64,000 bases of DNA, taken from Holzapfeliella floricola DSM 23037 = JCM 16512 (GTDB taxonomy: Bacteria; Bacillota; Bacilli; Lactobacillales; Lactobacillaceae). The translations under genes and the position numbers were made by a program. This document shows, piece by piece, positions 56,526-64,000 of this stretch (position 1 is its first letter; each line of letters begins with the position of its first letter). Under the pieces are notes generated by a model. The model worked only from the letters and a program-made list of their open reading frames with translations. It made no database searches and was not told the origin of the DNA. The stretch spans positions 62,001 to 126,000 of the forward strand of contig NZ_AYZL01000016.1 in NCBI RefSeq assembly GCF_001436605.1. The letters run 5' to 3'.

Positions 56526-56709
56526 GTTTTTTACCCACTTATTATTTTATAGCTTCTATTATAGTAAATTTTGGGCAAAAAAAAAATCATTCAAAGATGG
56601 GATAATAAAATTTTAATTATTATCTAAGCTAGACTTGGAATTTAATTCCATCATCATTACGCTATTTCTCACATCTAAGAAATGATCGTTTTTTAAGTAA
56701 TAGATATTA
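56526..56709 (-). other. Spacer between rplQ and ecfA1
   Basis: No gene. On the minus strand after rplQ there are imperfect hairpins (ATTTCT/AGAAAT; the palindrome GGAATTAAATTCC; GATAATA/TATTATC) and a long T run near 56580, consistent with ending the ribosomal transcript. A clear ecfA1 promoter was not placed. Confidence 0.4.
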
Positions 56710-57090
56710 TTAAACTAATTCAATAATAGCCATTGGTGCACCGTCACCACGACGAGGTGCTGTTTTGTAAATTCTAGTGTACCCACCATTACGTTCTTTA
56801 TAACGAGGTGCAATATCACTAAATAACTTTTGTAAAGCAGATTGTACAACTACATCTTCTTCTTGTTCACGGATGTCAGCAACTTCGTTACGAACAAACG
56901 TTGCAGCTTGACGACGAGCATGTAAGTCTCCACGTTTACCTAAAGTAATCATTTTTTCAACTGCTTTACGTACTTCTTTAGCACGAGTTTCAGTTGTCAC
57001 AATGCGTTCATTAATTAATAAATCAGTTGATAAATCACGCAACATAGCTTTTCTTTGAGAACTATTACGACCTAATTTACGGTAACCCAT
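56710..57090 (-). CDS. rplQ: 50S ribosomal protein L17
   Basis: 126 residues beginning [20 protein letters not shown], complete, with the conserved [20 protein letters not shown] segment. Last gene of the super-operon, after rpoA. Confidence 0.99.
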   Translation of the reverse strand: MGYRKLGRNSSQRKAMLRDLSTDLLINERIVTTETRAKEVRKAVEKMITLGKRGDLHARRQAATFVRNEVADIREQEEDVVVQSALQKLFSDIAPRYKERNGGYTRIYKTAPRRGDGAPMAIIELV

Positions 57091-57118
57091 AGCTTTCCCT
57101 CCTTTAACACTTTTATGT

Positions 57119-58057
57119 TTAGTCTTCTTGACGTAAAGATAAATTCAAATCTGATAGTTTTTGTTTAACTTCTTCTAATGACTTGCGTCCTAGATTACGA
57201 ACACGCATCATATCTGATTCAGAACGGTCAGATAAGTCTTGCACAGTATTAATTCCTGCACGTTTTAAACAATTATAAGAACGAACAGATAAATCAAGCT
57301 CTTCAATAGTCATTTCAAGCTTTTGTTCTTCTTTTGCTTCTTCTTTTTCTGCCATGATATCAGTAAGTTGTGCTTCATCAGACATTTCAACAACGACATT
57401 TAAATGTTCTGTCAAAATCTTTGCGGCTAAACTAAGTGCATCATTTGGTGCAATTGAGCCATTGGACCAGATTTCAAGCGTCAATTTATCATAGTCATTG
57501 CGATGCCCTACACGAGTGCTTTCCACTTGGTAGTTAACACGATCGATTGGTGAAAACAACGAATCAACTGGAACAACACCGATTGGCATGTCATCTGTTT
57601 TATTTTGATCAGCAGAAACATAACCGCGGCCTTGTTTAATGGCAACGTTCATGTGTAAATGTCCGCCTTCAGCAACTTCTGCAATGTATTGGCTAGGGTT
57701 CAATACTTGAACTTCGCTGTCTACTTGCAAATCCGCTGCTGTTACGCGTGCAGGTCCCACTACATCAATTTCCACAACTTTAGTTTCTTCTGAAAGAGAC
57801 TTTAATGAAAGTTGTTTTAAATTCAAAACAATTTGAGTAACGTCTTCGACAACGCCATCAATCGTTGAAAATTCATGTAACACACCATCAATTTGGACAT
57901 ATGATACTGCACTTCCTGGTAGGGAAGCAAGCAATACGCGACGTAGTGAATTACCCAACGTCGTTCCATAGCCACGTTCTAAAGGCTCAATAACAAATTT
58001 ACCATAACTACTATCTTGTTCAACAGTTGTTATACTTGGTTTTTCAAATTCAATCAT
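57119..58057 (-). CDS. rpoA: RNA polymerase subunit alpha
   Basis: 312 residues: N-terminal assembly domain with [20 protein letters not shown] (about residues 29-48), a flexible Glu/Lys-rich linker (about 225-245) and the C-terminal domain that contacts UP elements and activators ([28 protein letters not shown]). Between rpsK and rplQ as usual. Confidence 0.99.
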   Translation of the reverse strand: MIEFEKPSITTVEQDSSYGKFVIEPLERGYGTTLGNSLRRVLLASLPGSAVSYVQIDGVLHEFSTIDGVVEDVTQIVLNLKQLSLKSLSEETKVVEIDVVGPARVTAADLQVDSEVQVLNPSQYIAEVAEGGHLHMNVAIKQGRGYVSADQNKTDDMPIGVVPVDSLFSPIDRVNYQVESTRVGHRNDYDKLTLEIWSNGSIAPNDALSLAAKILTEHLNVVVEMSDEAQLTDIMAEKEEAKEEQKLEMTIEELDLSVRSYNCLKRAGINTVQDLSDRSESDMMRVRNLGRKSLEEVKQKLSDLNLSLRQED

Positions 58058-58104
58058 AAATTGGGACCCCTTTCAAAACGTATAGTGCTTTATTCAGCAA
58101 ATAA

Positions 58105-58494
58105 TTAAACACGACGACGTTTTGGTGGTCTTGATCCATTATGAGGAACAGGCGTAACATCGCGAATTGCTGTAACTTCTAATCCAGTTGCTTGTAAAGC
58201 ACGAATAGCAGCTTCACGACCAGAACCTGGACCTTTTACTGCAACTTCAACACTCTTCAATCCATGTTCCATAGATTGTTTAGCAGCAGCTTCAGCTGCC
58301 ATTTGAGCAGCAAATGGTGTTGATTTACGACTACCCTTGAATCCTAATGATCCTGCAGAAGACCAGGCAACAGCGTTACCTTGAACATCTGTAATCATCA
58401 CTAAAGTATTATTGAAAGTTGAGTGAACGTGTGCCACACCAGTTTCAATATGCTTCTTGTTACGACGTTTACGAGAAGTTTTCTTAACAGCCAT
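58105..58494 (-). CDS. rpsK: 30S ribosomal protein S11
   Basis: 129 residues beginning [19 protein letters not shown] and ending in the basic [15 protein letters not shown] tail. It forms the platform near the mRNA exit. Between rpsM and rpoA. Confidence 0.99.
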   Translation of the reverse strand: MAVKKTSRKRRNKKHIETGVAHVHSTFNNTLVMITDVQGNAVAWSSAGSLGFKGSRKSTPFAAQMAAEAAAKQSMEHGLKSVEVAVKGPGSGREAAIRALQATGLEVTAIRDVTPVPHNGSRPPKRRRV

Positions 58495-58517
58495 TAATTT
58501 CCCTCCTTAATTAGTTC

Positions 58518-58883
58518 TTATTTTTTCTTACCAGCAATGGCAACTTTTGGACCTTTGCGGGTTCTTGCATTATTCTTTGTATTTTGTCCACGTACAGGTA
58601 AACCACGACGGTGACGAATACCACGGTATGAACCGATCTCTTTAAGACGTTTAATATTTAAACTAATTTCACGTCTTAAATCACCTTCAACACGGACTTT
58701 ATCTACTTCCGCACGAATTTTATCTTCTTGATCTGGAGTTAAGTCTTTAGAACGAATGTCTTCAGACACACCAGCATCAGCTAAAATCTTGGCAGCAGTT
58801 GTATTACCTACACCGTAAATGTAAGTTAAGGCAACTACTATTCTTTTATCTCTGGGTAAGTCAACACCAGCAATACGAGCCAT
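58518..58883 (-). CDS. rpsM: 30S ribosomal protein S13
   Basis: 121 residues beginning [19 protein letters not shown], with the helix-hairpin-helix [10 protein letters not shown] and the basic C terminus that touches tRNA ([16 protein letters not shown]). Between rpmJ and rpsK. Confidence 0.99.
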   Translation of the reverse strand: MARIAGVDLPRDKRIVVALTYIYGVGNTTAAKILADAGVSEDIRSKDLTPDQEDKIRAEVDKVRVEGDLRREISLNIKRLKEIGSYRGIRHRRGLPVRGQNTKNNARTRKGPKVAIAGKKK

Positions 58884-58910
58884 TATAACACCTCCGTATT
58901 TTATAAATTA

Positions 58911-59024
58911 TTATCCTTGAGTTTGTTTGTGTTTTGGATTTGAACAAATAACCATAACGCGGCCATTTCTCTTAATTACTTTACAATCTTCACACATTGG
59001 TTTAACAGATGGTCTAACTTTCAT
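58911..59024 (-). CDS. rpmJ: 50S ribosomal protein L36
   Basis: 37-residue frame beginning [20 protein letters not shown], with the zinc ligands CEDC, Cys27 and His32 of the C+ form. AGGAGGTTAT precedes the ATG. Located between infA and rpsM, its standard place. Confidence 0.97.
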   Translation of the reverse strand: MKVRPSVKPMCEDCKVIKRNGRVMVICSNPKHKQTQG

Positions 59025-59054
59025 CTTGATAACCTCCTGAGTTGTCTAAATCTA

Positions 59055-59276
59055 CTACTTAATAAAACGATAAGTGATTCTGCCTTTAGTTAAATCATAT
59101 GGAGACAATTCAACAGTCACTCTGTCACCAGGTAAAATACGAATGTAGTGCATTCTAATTTTACCAGAAACGTGAGCTAAAATTGTATGCCCATTCTCTA
59201 ATTCAACTTTAAACATTGCATTAGGAAGAGTATCAACCACTGTACCTTCAATTTCGATGACATTATCTTTTGCCAA
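59055..59276 (-). CDS. infA: Translation initiation factor IF-1
   Basis: 73-residue OB-fold factor binding the 30S A site, with the family segment [19 protein letters not shown]. The start is a TTG (UUG) at 59274-59276 with CAGGAGG upstream; no ATG is available at the family start position. Between adk and rpmJ. Confidence 0.98.
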   Translation of the reverse strand: MAKDNVIEIEGTVVDTLPNAMFKVELENGHTILAHVSGKIRMHYIRILPGDRVTVELSPYDLTKGRITYRFIK

Positions 59277-59319
59277 AATTTTCCTCCTGATTGTTTACCA
59301 CGATATACTACAGCAAAAT

Positions 59320-59328
59320 ATTATATCA
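59320..59328 (-). promoter_or_regulatory. Extended -10 promoter upstream of infA
   Basis: Minus strand TGATATAAT is a perfect extended -10 (TGnTATAAT), with no clear -35, in the 69-base gap between adk and infA. Confidence 0.5.
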
Positions 59329-59345
59329 CTTTAGAACAATAAATA

Positions 59346-60002
59346 CTAATTCAAAGAACTTAAAGCTTCATTAATATCGGCAAAAACTTCGTCACGAGAA
59401 CGTGTTCCATCAACTGAAATCAACAAACCCTTTTCACGATAAAAATCGATTAATGGCGTATTCATTTCTAAGTTAACTTCGATACGTTTTTTAACAACTT
59501 CAGGCTTGTCATCCTCACGTTGGTAAAAGTTATGGCTACCGCAACGATCACATGTGTTTTCAACTTTTGTAGGATTGAAAATTTTATGATAAGTTGCACC
59601 ACAATCACGACAAATAAATCTGCCAGATAAACGTTCAACTAAAAGTTTTGGATCAACTTCAATATTAATTACTTTTTGCAATGGTTTGTTAACATTAGCT
59701 GTGATCGATTCAAGCATTTCAGCTTGGACGGTTGTTCTAGGAAAACCATCTAAAATATATCCATCATTTGTATCAGCTTTGCTAAGTCTTTCTTCAACTA
59801 ACTTAGCTGTTACTTCATCTGGAACCAAGTTACCCGCATCAATAAATGATTTGGCTTCAAGTCCTACTTGGGTTCCTTCAGCCATTGCTTCTCGGAACAT
59901 ATCACCCGTCGAAATGTGGGCAATTTGATAATTATCTACAATCATTTCGGCTTGAGTACCTTTACCAGCACCCGGAAGCCCCATTAAAATAATATTTTTC
60001 AT
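59346..60002 (-). CDS. adk: Adenylate kinase
   Basis: Interconverts AMP and ATP with 2 ADP. The 218 residues contain the P-loop [10 protein letters not shown] (about 7-16), DGFPRT and a zinc-bearing LID (CRDCGATYH and CDRCGSHNF, about 130-153), the long Gram-positive form. Eleven bases downstream of secY. Confidence 0.99.
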   Translation of the reverse strand: MKNIILMGLPGAGKGTQAEMIVDNYQIAHISTGDMFREAMAEGTQVGLEAKSFIDAGNLVPDEVTAKLVEERLSKADTNDGYILDGFPRTTVQAEMLESITANVNKPLQKVINIEVDPKLLVERLSGRFICRDCGATYHKIFNPTKVENTCDRCGSHNFYQREDDKPEVVKKRIEVNLEMNTPLIDFYREKGLLISVDGTRSRDEVFADINEALSSLN

Positions 60003-60013
60003 TTTTAAACAGC

Positions 60014-61318
60014 CTATCTAATAAATCCAACATATTTTCGTTTCATCAGTAATCCATCTAATTGACGCATTGCTTCAAGTGCAACACCGATAACAATCAG
60101 TAAGCTGGTTCCGCCAAGTCCAATAGAACTTGGTAATCCCCAAATATTTGAAGCAAGTTGCGGTACCAAGGAAATAAATCCTAAAAAGATAGAGCCGACA
60201 ACTGAAAGTCTCATTAATAGTTTTGAAATATATTTTTGTGTTTCTTGTCCTGGCCAAACGCCCGGAATAAATGCACTTTGTTTTTGCAAGTTTTCAGCCA
60301 CTTTTTCAGGGTTAACTTGTACAAAAGCATAAAAGAAAGTAAACAATACAATCAATAATGTATTAACCAGAGCTCCTGTTAGAGTCTGCATGCTGAAGAT
60401 ATTATTCATGATTTTGAACCATGCTTCTTCACCATGAGAATTTTGAAAGGCTACTAAAACCGTTGCCGGTGTGGCAATCAAAGAACTAGCGAAAATAACT
60501 GGAATAACACCAGCAACATTAACCTTCAATGGAAGGTAACTTTCTGAACCTCCACTAGTTGCTCTTCTTGTATAGCGAATTGGCACTTTACGAATGGCTT
60601 GTTGAACATATGTCACAATCATCGTAATGATTAAAATCGCAATAACAACAGCGACTAAGAATAGTGCGCCTTGTCCACGATCGGCTGGATTATTGTTTGT
60701 AATGGCGTCACGATATAACTCATGCGCACTTTGTGGAAATCTTGCCACGATACCGGCAAAGATAATCATTGAGACACCATTACCAATACCTTTATCTGTA
60801 ATCTGTTCACCTAACCATGTAAGTAACATGGTTCCCGCTGTTAAAATAATACCAATCGTTATATAAGACGATAGTGTTTGAGATTTAACCAAACCTAAGC
60901 CACTTAAAGCATTAAAACCTAACGTGATTCCAATACTTTGAATAAATGCAAGTACAATAGACAAGTATCTTGTGACTTGATTTATCTTCCGACGGCCAAC
61001 CTCACCTTGTTTACCCCATTCCACAAACTTAGGTACAATGTCCATTTGGAGCAGTTGTACAACAATTTGTGCCGTGATATACGGCGAAACCCCCATCGAG
61101 AAGATGGAGTAGTTTGCCAAGCCACCACCACTAATTGTATCTAAAATTGGAACTAAACTAGTTGTTCCACTTTTTGTTAGGTTAGCCAACGCGCTAGCGT
61201 TAACGCCCGGAACAATTATATGTGACCCAATACGGTATAGCAGCAAAATAAACAATGTGAAGAAAATCTTAGAACGAATTTCTTTTACTTTAAAGGCGTT
61301 TTTCAAAGTGGTGAACAT
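60014..61318 (-). CDS. secY: Preprotein translocase subunit SecY
   Basis: Pore of the Sec channel; 434 residues with ten membrane segments. The plug and loop sequences [20 protein letters not shown] (about residues 71-90) and the cytosolic loop with PVRYTRR-like [13 protein letters not shown] are present. Its ATG overlaps the rplO stop by one base (TAATG). Confidence 0.99.
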   Translation of the reverse strand: MFTTLKNAFKVKEIRSKIFFTLFILLLYRIGSHIIVPGVNASALANLTKSGTTSLVPILDTISGGGLANYSIFSMGVSPYITAQIVVQLLQMDIVPKFVEWGKQGEVGRRKINQVTRYLSIVLAFIQSIGITLGFNALSGLGLVKSQTLSSYITIGIILTAGTMLLTWLGEQITDKGIGNGVSMIIFAGIVARFPQSAHELYRDAITNNNPADRGQGALFLVAVVIAILIITMIVTYVQQAIRKVPIRYTRRATSGGSESYLPLKVNVAGVIPVIFASSLIATPATVLVAFQNSHGEEAWFKIMNNIFSMQTLTGALVNTLLIVLFTFFYAFVQVNPEKVAENLQKQSAFIPGVWPGQETQKYISKLLMRLSVVGSIFLGFISLVPQLASNIWGLPSSIGLGGTSLLIVIGVALEAMRQLDGLLMKRKYVGFIR

Positions 61319-61758
61319 TAGATCACCTCAATTGAACCGCCAGCAGCCTCTACTGCAGATTTTGCAGTTTCAGAGTATTTGTTAACCTTAACAGTTAATT
61401 TAACTTTAAGATCACCGTTGGCAAGAAGTTTAACACCAGATAATTCTTTCTTAATTAAACCAGATTCTACTAATAAAGCAGGTGTTACTTCTGTACCTTC
61501 TTTAAATTGATTTAAATCGGAAAGATTGACAACAGCATATTCTTTACGATTAACATTTTTGAATCCACGTTTTGGCATTCTTCTGAATAATGGCATTTGA
61601 CCACCTTCAAAACCAATACGTGTTTTACCACCTGAACGTGCTAATTGACCTTTTTGTCCACGACCAGCTGTCTTACCGACACCAGATGAAGTTCCGCGAC
61701 CAACACGTTTGCGGTTTTTTCTTGATCCTTCAGCAGGTTTTAATTCGTGAAGTTTCAT
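61318..61758 (-). CDS. rplO: 50S ribosomal protein L15
   Basis: 146 residues beginning [22 protein letters not shown], with the Gly/Arg-rich extension [16 protein letters not shown]. One-base overlap with secY. Confidence 0.99.
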   Translation of the reverse strand: MKLHELKPAEGSRKNRKRVGRGTSSGVGKTAGRGQKGQLARSGGKTRIGFEGGQMPLFRRMPKRGFKNVNRKEYAVVNLSDLNQFKEGTEVTPALLVESGLIKKELSGVKLLANGDLKVKLTVKVNKYSETAKSAVEAAGGSIEVI

Positions 61759-61778
61759 AACCGAGCACCTCCTTGTGA

Positions 61779-61964
61779 TTAACCTTTATATTCTTCTACA
61801 TCAATAAGATGAGAAATTTTGAATAGTGCACCTCTAATAGCATCATTATCAGGTTTGATAACTGAACTATGTACGCGACCTAATCCCAATTCTTTAACAA
61901 TTTTTCTTTGGGCTGGAAGACGATGAGCTGCGCTTCTTTTCAAAGTGATTTTTAATTGAGCCAT
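61779..61964 (-). CDS. rpmD: 50S ribosomal protein L30
   Basis: 61 residues beginning [21 protein letters not shown]; short bacterial L30 form. Between rpsE and rplO. Confidence 0.98.
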   Translation of the reverse strand: MAQLKITLKRSAAHRLPAQRKIVKELGLGRVHSSVIKPDNDAIRGALFKISHLIDVEEYKG

Positions 61965-61977
61965 CTATAACTTCCTC

Positions 61978-62478
61978 CTAGCCTTGCAATGTATCAGCAT
62001 TTACACCACGTAGTGCAGATACTGCTTCTTTAGTTTTTAAGTTGTCTAATCCGTTTAATGTTGCACGAATAACATTGATTGGTGTATTGCTTCCGCGTGA
62101 TTTACTTGTAACATCAGCAACACCAGCAAGTTCAAGGACAGCACGAACAGGACCACCTGCAGCGACTCCAGAACCTTCTTCAGCAGGTTTCAAAAGAATG
62201 TCTCCAGCACCAAATTGACCAACAATTTCATGAGGAATTGTTGTACCAACCATAGGCACTTCAATCAAACTCTTCTTAGCAGCTTCAACAGCTTTTCTAA
62301 TTGCTTCAGGAACTTCTTGAGCTTTACCAGTACCAAAACCTACGTGGCCAGCTTTGTCCCCTACAATTACGATAGCAGCGAATCTAAGTCTACGTCCACC
62401 TTTAACAACCTTAGTTACTCGATTAATACTAACTAGACGATCTTCTAATTCTAAACGAGATGGATCGATATTTGCCAT
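61978..62478 (-). CDS. rpsE: 30S ribosomal protein S5
   Basis: 166 residues; an N-terminal dsRNA-binding-like fold with [18 protein letters not shown] and the C-terminal domain [13 protein letters not shown]. Part of the decoding-fidelity region. Between rplR and rpmD. Confidence 0.99.
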   Translation of the reverse strand: MANIDPSRLELEDRLVSINRVTKVVKGGRRLRFAAIVIVGDKAGHVGFGTGKAQEVPEAIRKAVEAAKKSLIEVPMVGTTIPHEIVGQFGAGDILLKPAEEGSGVAAGGPVRAVLELAGVADVTSKSRGSNTPINVIRATLNGLDNLKTKEAVSALRGVNADTLQG

Positions 62479-62497
62479 TTAGTTAACCTCCTCTTTA

Positions 62498-62857
62498 TTA
62501 AAATTGTAGTCCATTTTCACGAGCAGCGTCAGCTAATTCTTGAATACGGCCTTGGTATAAATAACCTCCACGGTCAAATACGACTGTTTCAATTTTAGCT
62601 TCTGTTGCTCTTTTAGCTACTAAAGCACCAACTTGTTTAGCTTGTTCAACTTTTGTAGCATCTTCTTTAACATCTTTATCAAGAGTTGAGGCACTTGCAA
62701 GCGTTACACCCGCTACGTCATCAATTACTTGAGCGTAGATGTTTTTATTTGAACGGAAAATACTTAAGCGTGGGCGCTCAGCAGTTCCAGAAATTTTACC
62801 ACGAACGCGTTTATGGCGTCTTTGACGTGTTTTGTTTTTATCTGGTTTAGTAATCAC
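62498..62857 (-). CDS. rplR: 50S ribosomal protein L18
   Basis: 119 residues with a basic N terminus ([19 protein letters not shown]) and the 5S rRNA-binding core ending [20 protein letters not shown]. Between rplF and rpsE. Confidence 0.99.
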   Translation of the reverse strand: MITKPDKNKTRQRRHKRVRGKISGTAERPRLSIFRSNKNIYAQVIDDVAGVTLASASTLDKDVKEDATKVEQAKQVGALVAKRATEAKIETVVFDRGGYLYQGRIQELADAARENGLQF

Positions 62858-62886
62858 AGTATCACCTCATATAATTTCTAAGTTAA

Positions 62887-63417
62887 TTATTTACCAGTTT
62901 TACCTTCTTTACGACGTACGATTTCGTCTTTATAACGAACTCCCTTACCTTTATAAGGTTCTGGAGGACGTGTATCACGAATTTCTGCCGCAAATTGGCC
63001 AACTGCTTGTTTGCTAATTCCTTTAACAACGATTTCAGTTGCTGCAGGTACTTCTAATTCAATACCTTCTGGAATTGGCATTTCAACAGGTTGAGAGTAA
63101 CCAACGTTTAGTGTTAGCTTTTGACCTTGTGCTTGTGCACGGTACCCAACCCCAACAAGAGTCAATGTTTTAGTATAACCTTCAGTTACACCAAGAATCA
63201 TGTTGTTTAAGTTAGCACGCATTGTTCCATGAAGTGCTTTGTCGTCATCGCTTTGACGTTCAAAATTGATTTCGTTATCTTTTTGTTCAAAAGTAATTTT
63301 AGGATCAAAGTAGCGTGTTACTTCACCTTTTGGTCCTTTAACTGTAACGTCGTCACCGTTTTTGGTGATTGTCACAGATTCTGGTACAATAATTGTTTTA
63401 TAACCAGTACGACTCAT
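62887..63417 (-). CDS. rplF: 50S ribosomal protein L6
   Basis: 176 residues, two repeats of the L6 fold, with the conserved GVEGYTKTL-like [18 protein letters not shown] and C-terminal [12 protein letters not shown]. Between rpsH and rplR. Confidence 0.99.
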   Translation of the reverse strand: MSRTGYKTIIVPESVTITKNGDDVTVKGPKGEVTRYFDPKITFEQKDNEINFERQSDDDKALHGTMRANLNNMILGVTEGYTKTLTLVGVGYRAQAQGQKLTLNVGYSQPVEMPIPEGIELEVPAATEIVVKGISKQAVGQFAAEIRDTRPPEPYKGKGVRYKDEIVRRKEGKTGK

Positions 63418-63444
63418 GAATTTCCCTCCTTTTCTTTCAAAAAA

Positions 63445-63843
63445 TTACCAGATGTAAGCGAGCACTTCGCCACCGACATTTTTAGCGCGAGCTTCTCTGT
63501 CAGTAATTACACCATTTGATGTTGAGATAATTGCAGTTCCTAATCCATTAAGAACTTTAGGTACATCGTTTGCACCAACATAAGTTCTTAAACCAGGTTT
63601 AGAAATACGTTTTAGGCCAGTAATAACACGTTCGTTATTTTTGCCATATTTAAGAAATACTTTGATGATTCCTTGTTTGTCATCTTCGATGACTTCGTAA
63701 TCACGAATAAAGCCTTCATTCTTCAAAATTTCAGAAATCGCTTTTTTCATTGTTGATGCAGGAACTTCTAAAGAATCGTGTTTTACCATGTTGGCATTTC
63801 TGATTCGTGTCAAGTAATCTGCGATTGGATCTGTCATGACCAT
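63445..63843 (-). CDS. rpsH: 30S ribosomal protein S8
   Basis: 132 residues beginning [19 protein letters not shown], with the C-terminal rRNA-binding [22 protein letters not shown]. An alternative start two codons in is possible. Between rpsN and rplF. Confidence 0.99.
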   Translation of the reverse strand: MVMTDPIADYLTRIRNANMVKHDSLEVPASTMKKAISEILKNEGFIRDYEVIEDDKQGIIKVFLKYGKNNERVITGLKRISKPGLRTYVGANDVPKVLNGLGTAIISTSNGVITDREARAKNVGGEVLAYIW

Positions 63844-63870
63844 GATGTGCTGCCTCCTTTTTTCAGATTT

Positions 63871-64000
63871 TTACCAGCTTGCTTTTCTAACGCCAGGAAT
63901 TTGACCTTTATGTGCAAGTTCTCTTAAGCAAACACGACATAGTTTAAATTTACGGTAAACAGAATGTGGACGTCCACATCTTTCACATCTTGAGTAACTT
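63871..64000 (-). CDS. rpsN: 30S ribosomal protein S14 type Z (5' end outside window)
   Basis: The last 43 codons of the 61-residue zinc-binding S14 are visible, with both CxxC pairs (CERC, CRVC) and the terminal [11 protein letters not shown]. The start lies beyond the right edge. Upstream of rpsH in the usual order. Confidence 0.97.
   Translation of the reverse strand, partial: SYSRCERCGRPHSVYRKFKLCRVCLRELAHKGQIPGVRKASW

Overview
The window is low-GC Bacillota DNA, and gene content and order point to Lactobacillales. An Enterococcaceae or Carnobacteriaceae-type organism is my guess, but the genus cannot be fixed from sequence alone. Most of it is conserved chromosomal backbone on the minus strand: DNA repair, chaperones, tRNA modification, replication clamp loading, translation and ribosomal protein operons. 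Several blocks follow Bacillus subtilis order: tsaB-rimI-tsaD next to a YdiF-type ABC-F gene and groESL; scr-dnaX-ebfC-recR-tmk-darA-holB-yabA-rsmI; gltX-cysS-mrnC-rlmB-sigH-rpmG-secE-nusG-rplKA-rplJL; and S14-S8-L6-L18-S5-L30-L15-secY-adk-infA-L36-S13-S11-rpoA-L17-ecfA1A2T-truA-L13-S9.

Layout. 1-6.3 kb: mutS (cut by the window edge), a KimA-type potassium transporter and CIRCE-controlled groESL. 6.4-12.3 kb: a YdiF-type ABC-F gene, then an accessory pocket of two decayed IS3-family elements flanking one intact gene of unknown function with PIN-like acidic motifs. 12.3-16.3 kb: tsaD, rimI, tsaB, a FolT-like ECF S component, and asparaginase on the plus strand. 16.3-24.7 kb: thioesterase, rsmI, yabA, holB, darA, tmk, recR, ebfC, dnaX, the SRP RNA gene, tadA and an RsmC-like methyltransferase, then L7/L12. 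24.7-36.6 kb: L10, L1, L11, NusG, SecE, L33, a CAT-type amino acid permease, SigH/ComX-like sigma factor, RlmB, MrnC, CysRS, GluRS, RadA, dUTPase. 36.6-43.6 kb: GNAT, rpiA, pepC, a phosphoglycerate-mutase-like gene, a CDF cation exporter and argGH with an ARG-box-like site.

43.6-52.3 kb is the variable region. It starts with a single-gene XPD/DinG-like helicase fused to a PD-(D/E)xK nuclease domain, a candidate defence protein. Next comes a complete 6-kb integrative element inserted at the 3' end of rpsI. The element has a near-perfect 18-bp direct repeat as attachment sites, a promoter with an operator-like palindrome and a wHTH regulator, two unrecognised genes, a small membrane protein, an FtsK/TcpA-type ATPase, a small unrecognised protein, an HUH Rep/relaxase, an excisionase and a tyrosine integrase. 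It has no type IV secretion genes, so it looks mobilisable rather than self-conjugative. A nested inverted repeat just upstream of rep is a good candidate origin. Insertion has moved the presumed rpsI terminator about 6 kb away from the gene.

52.3-64 kb is the S9-to-S14 end of the ribosomal protein super-operon. EcfA1-EcfA2-EcfT here would power S components such as the FolT-like protein at 14.7 kb. KimA and DarA are both c-di-AMP-linked families, so two parts of that network lie in this window.
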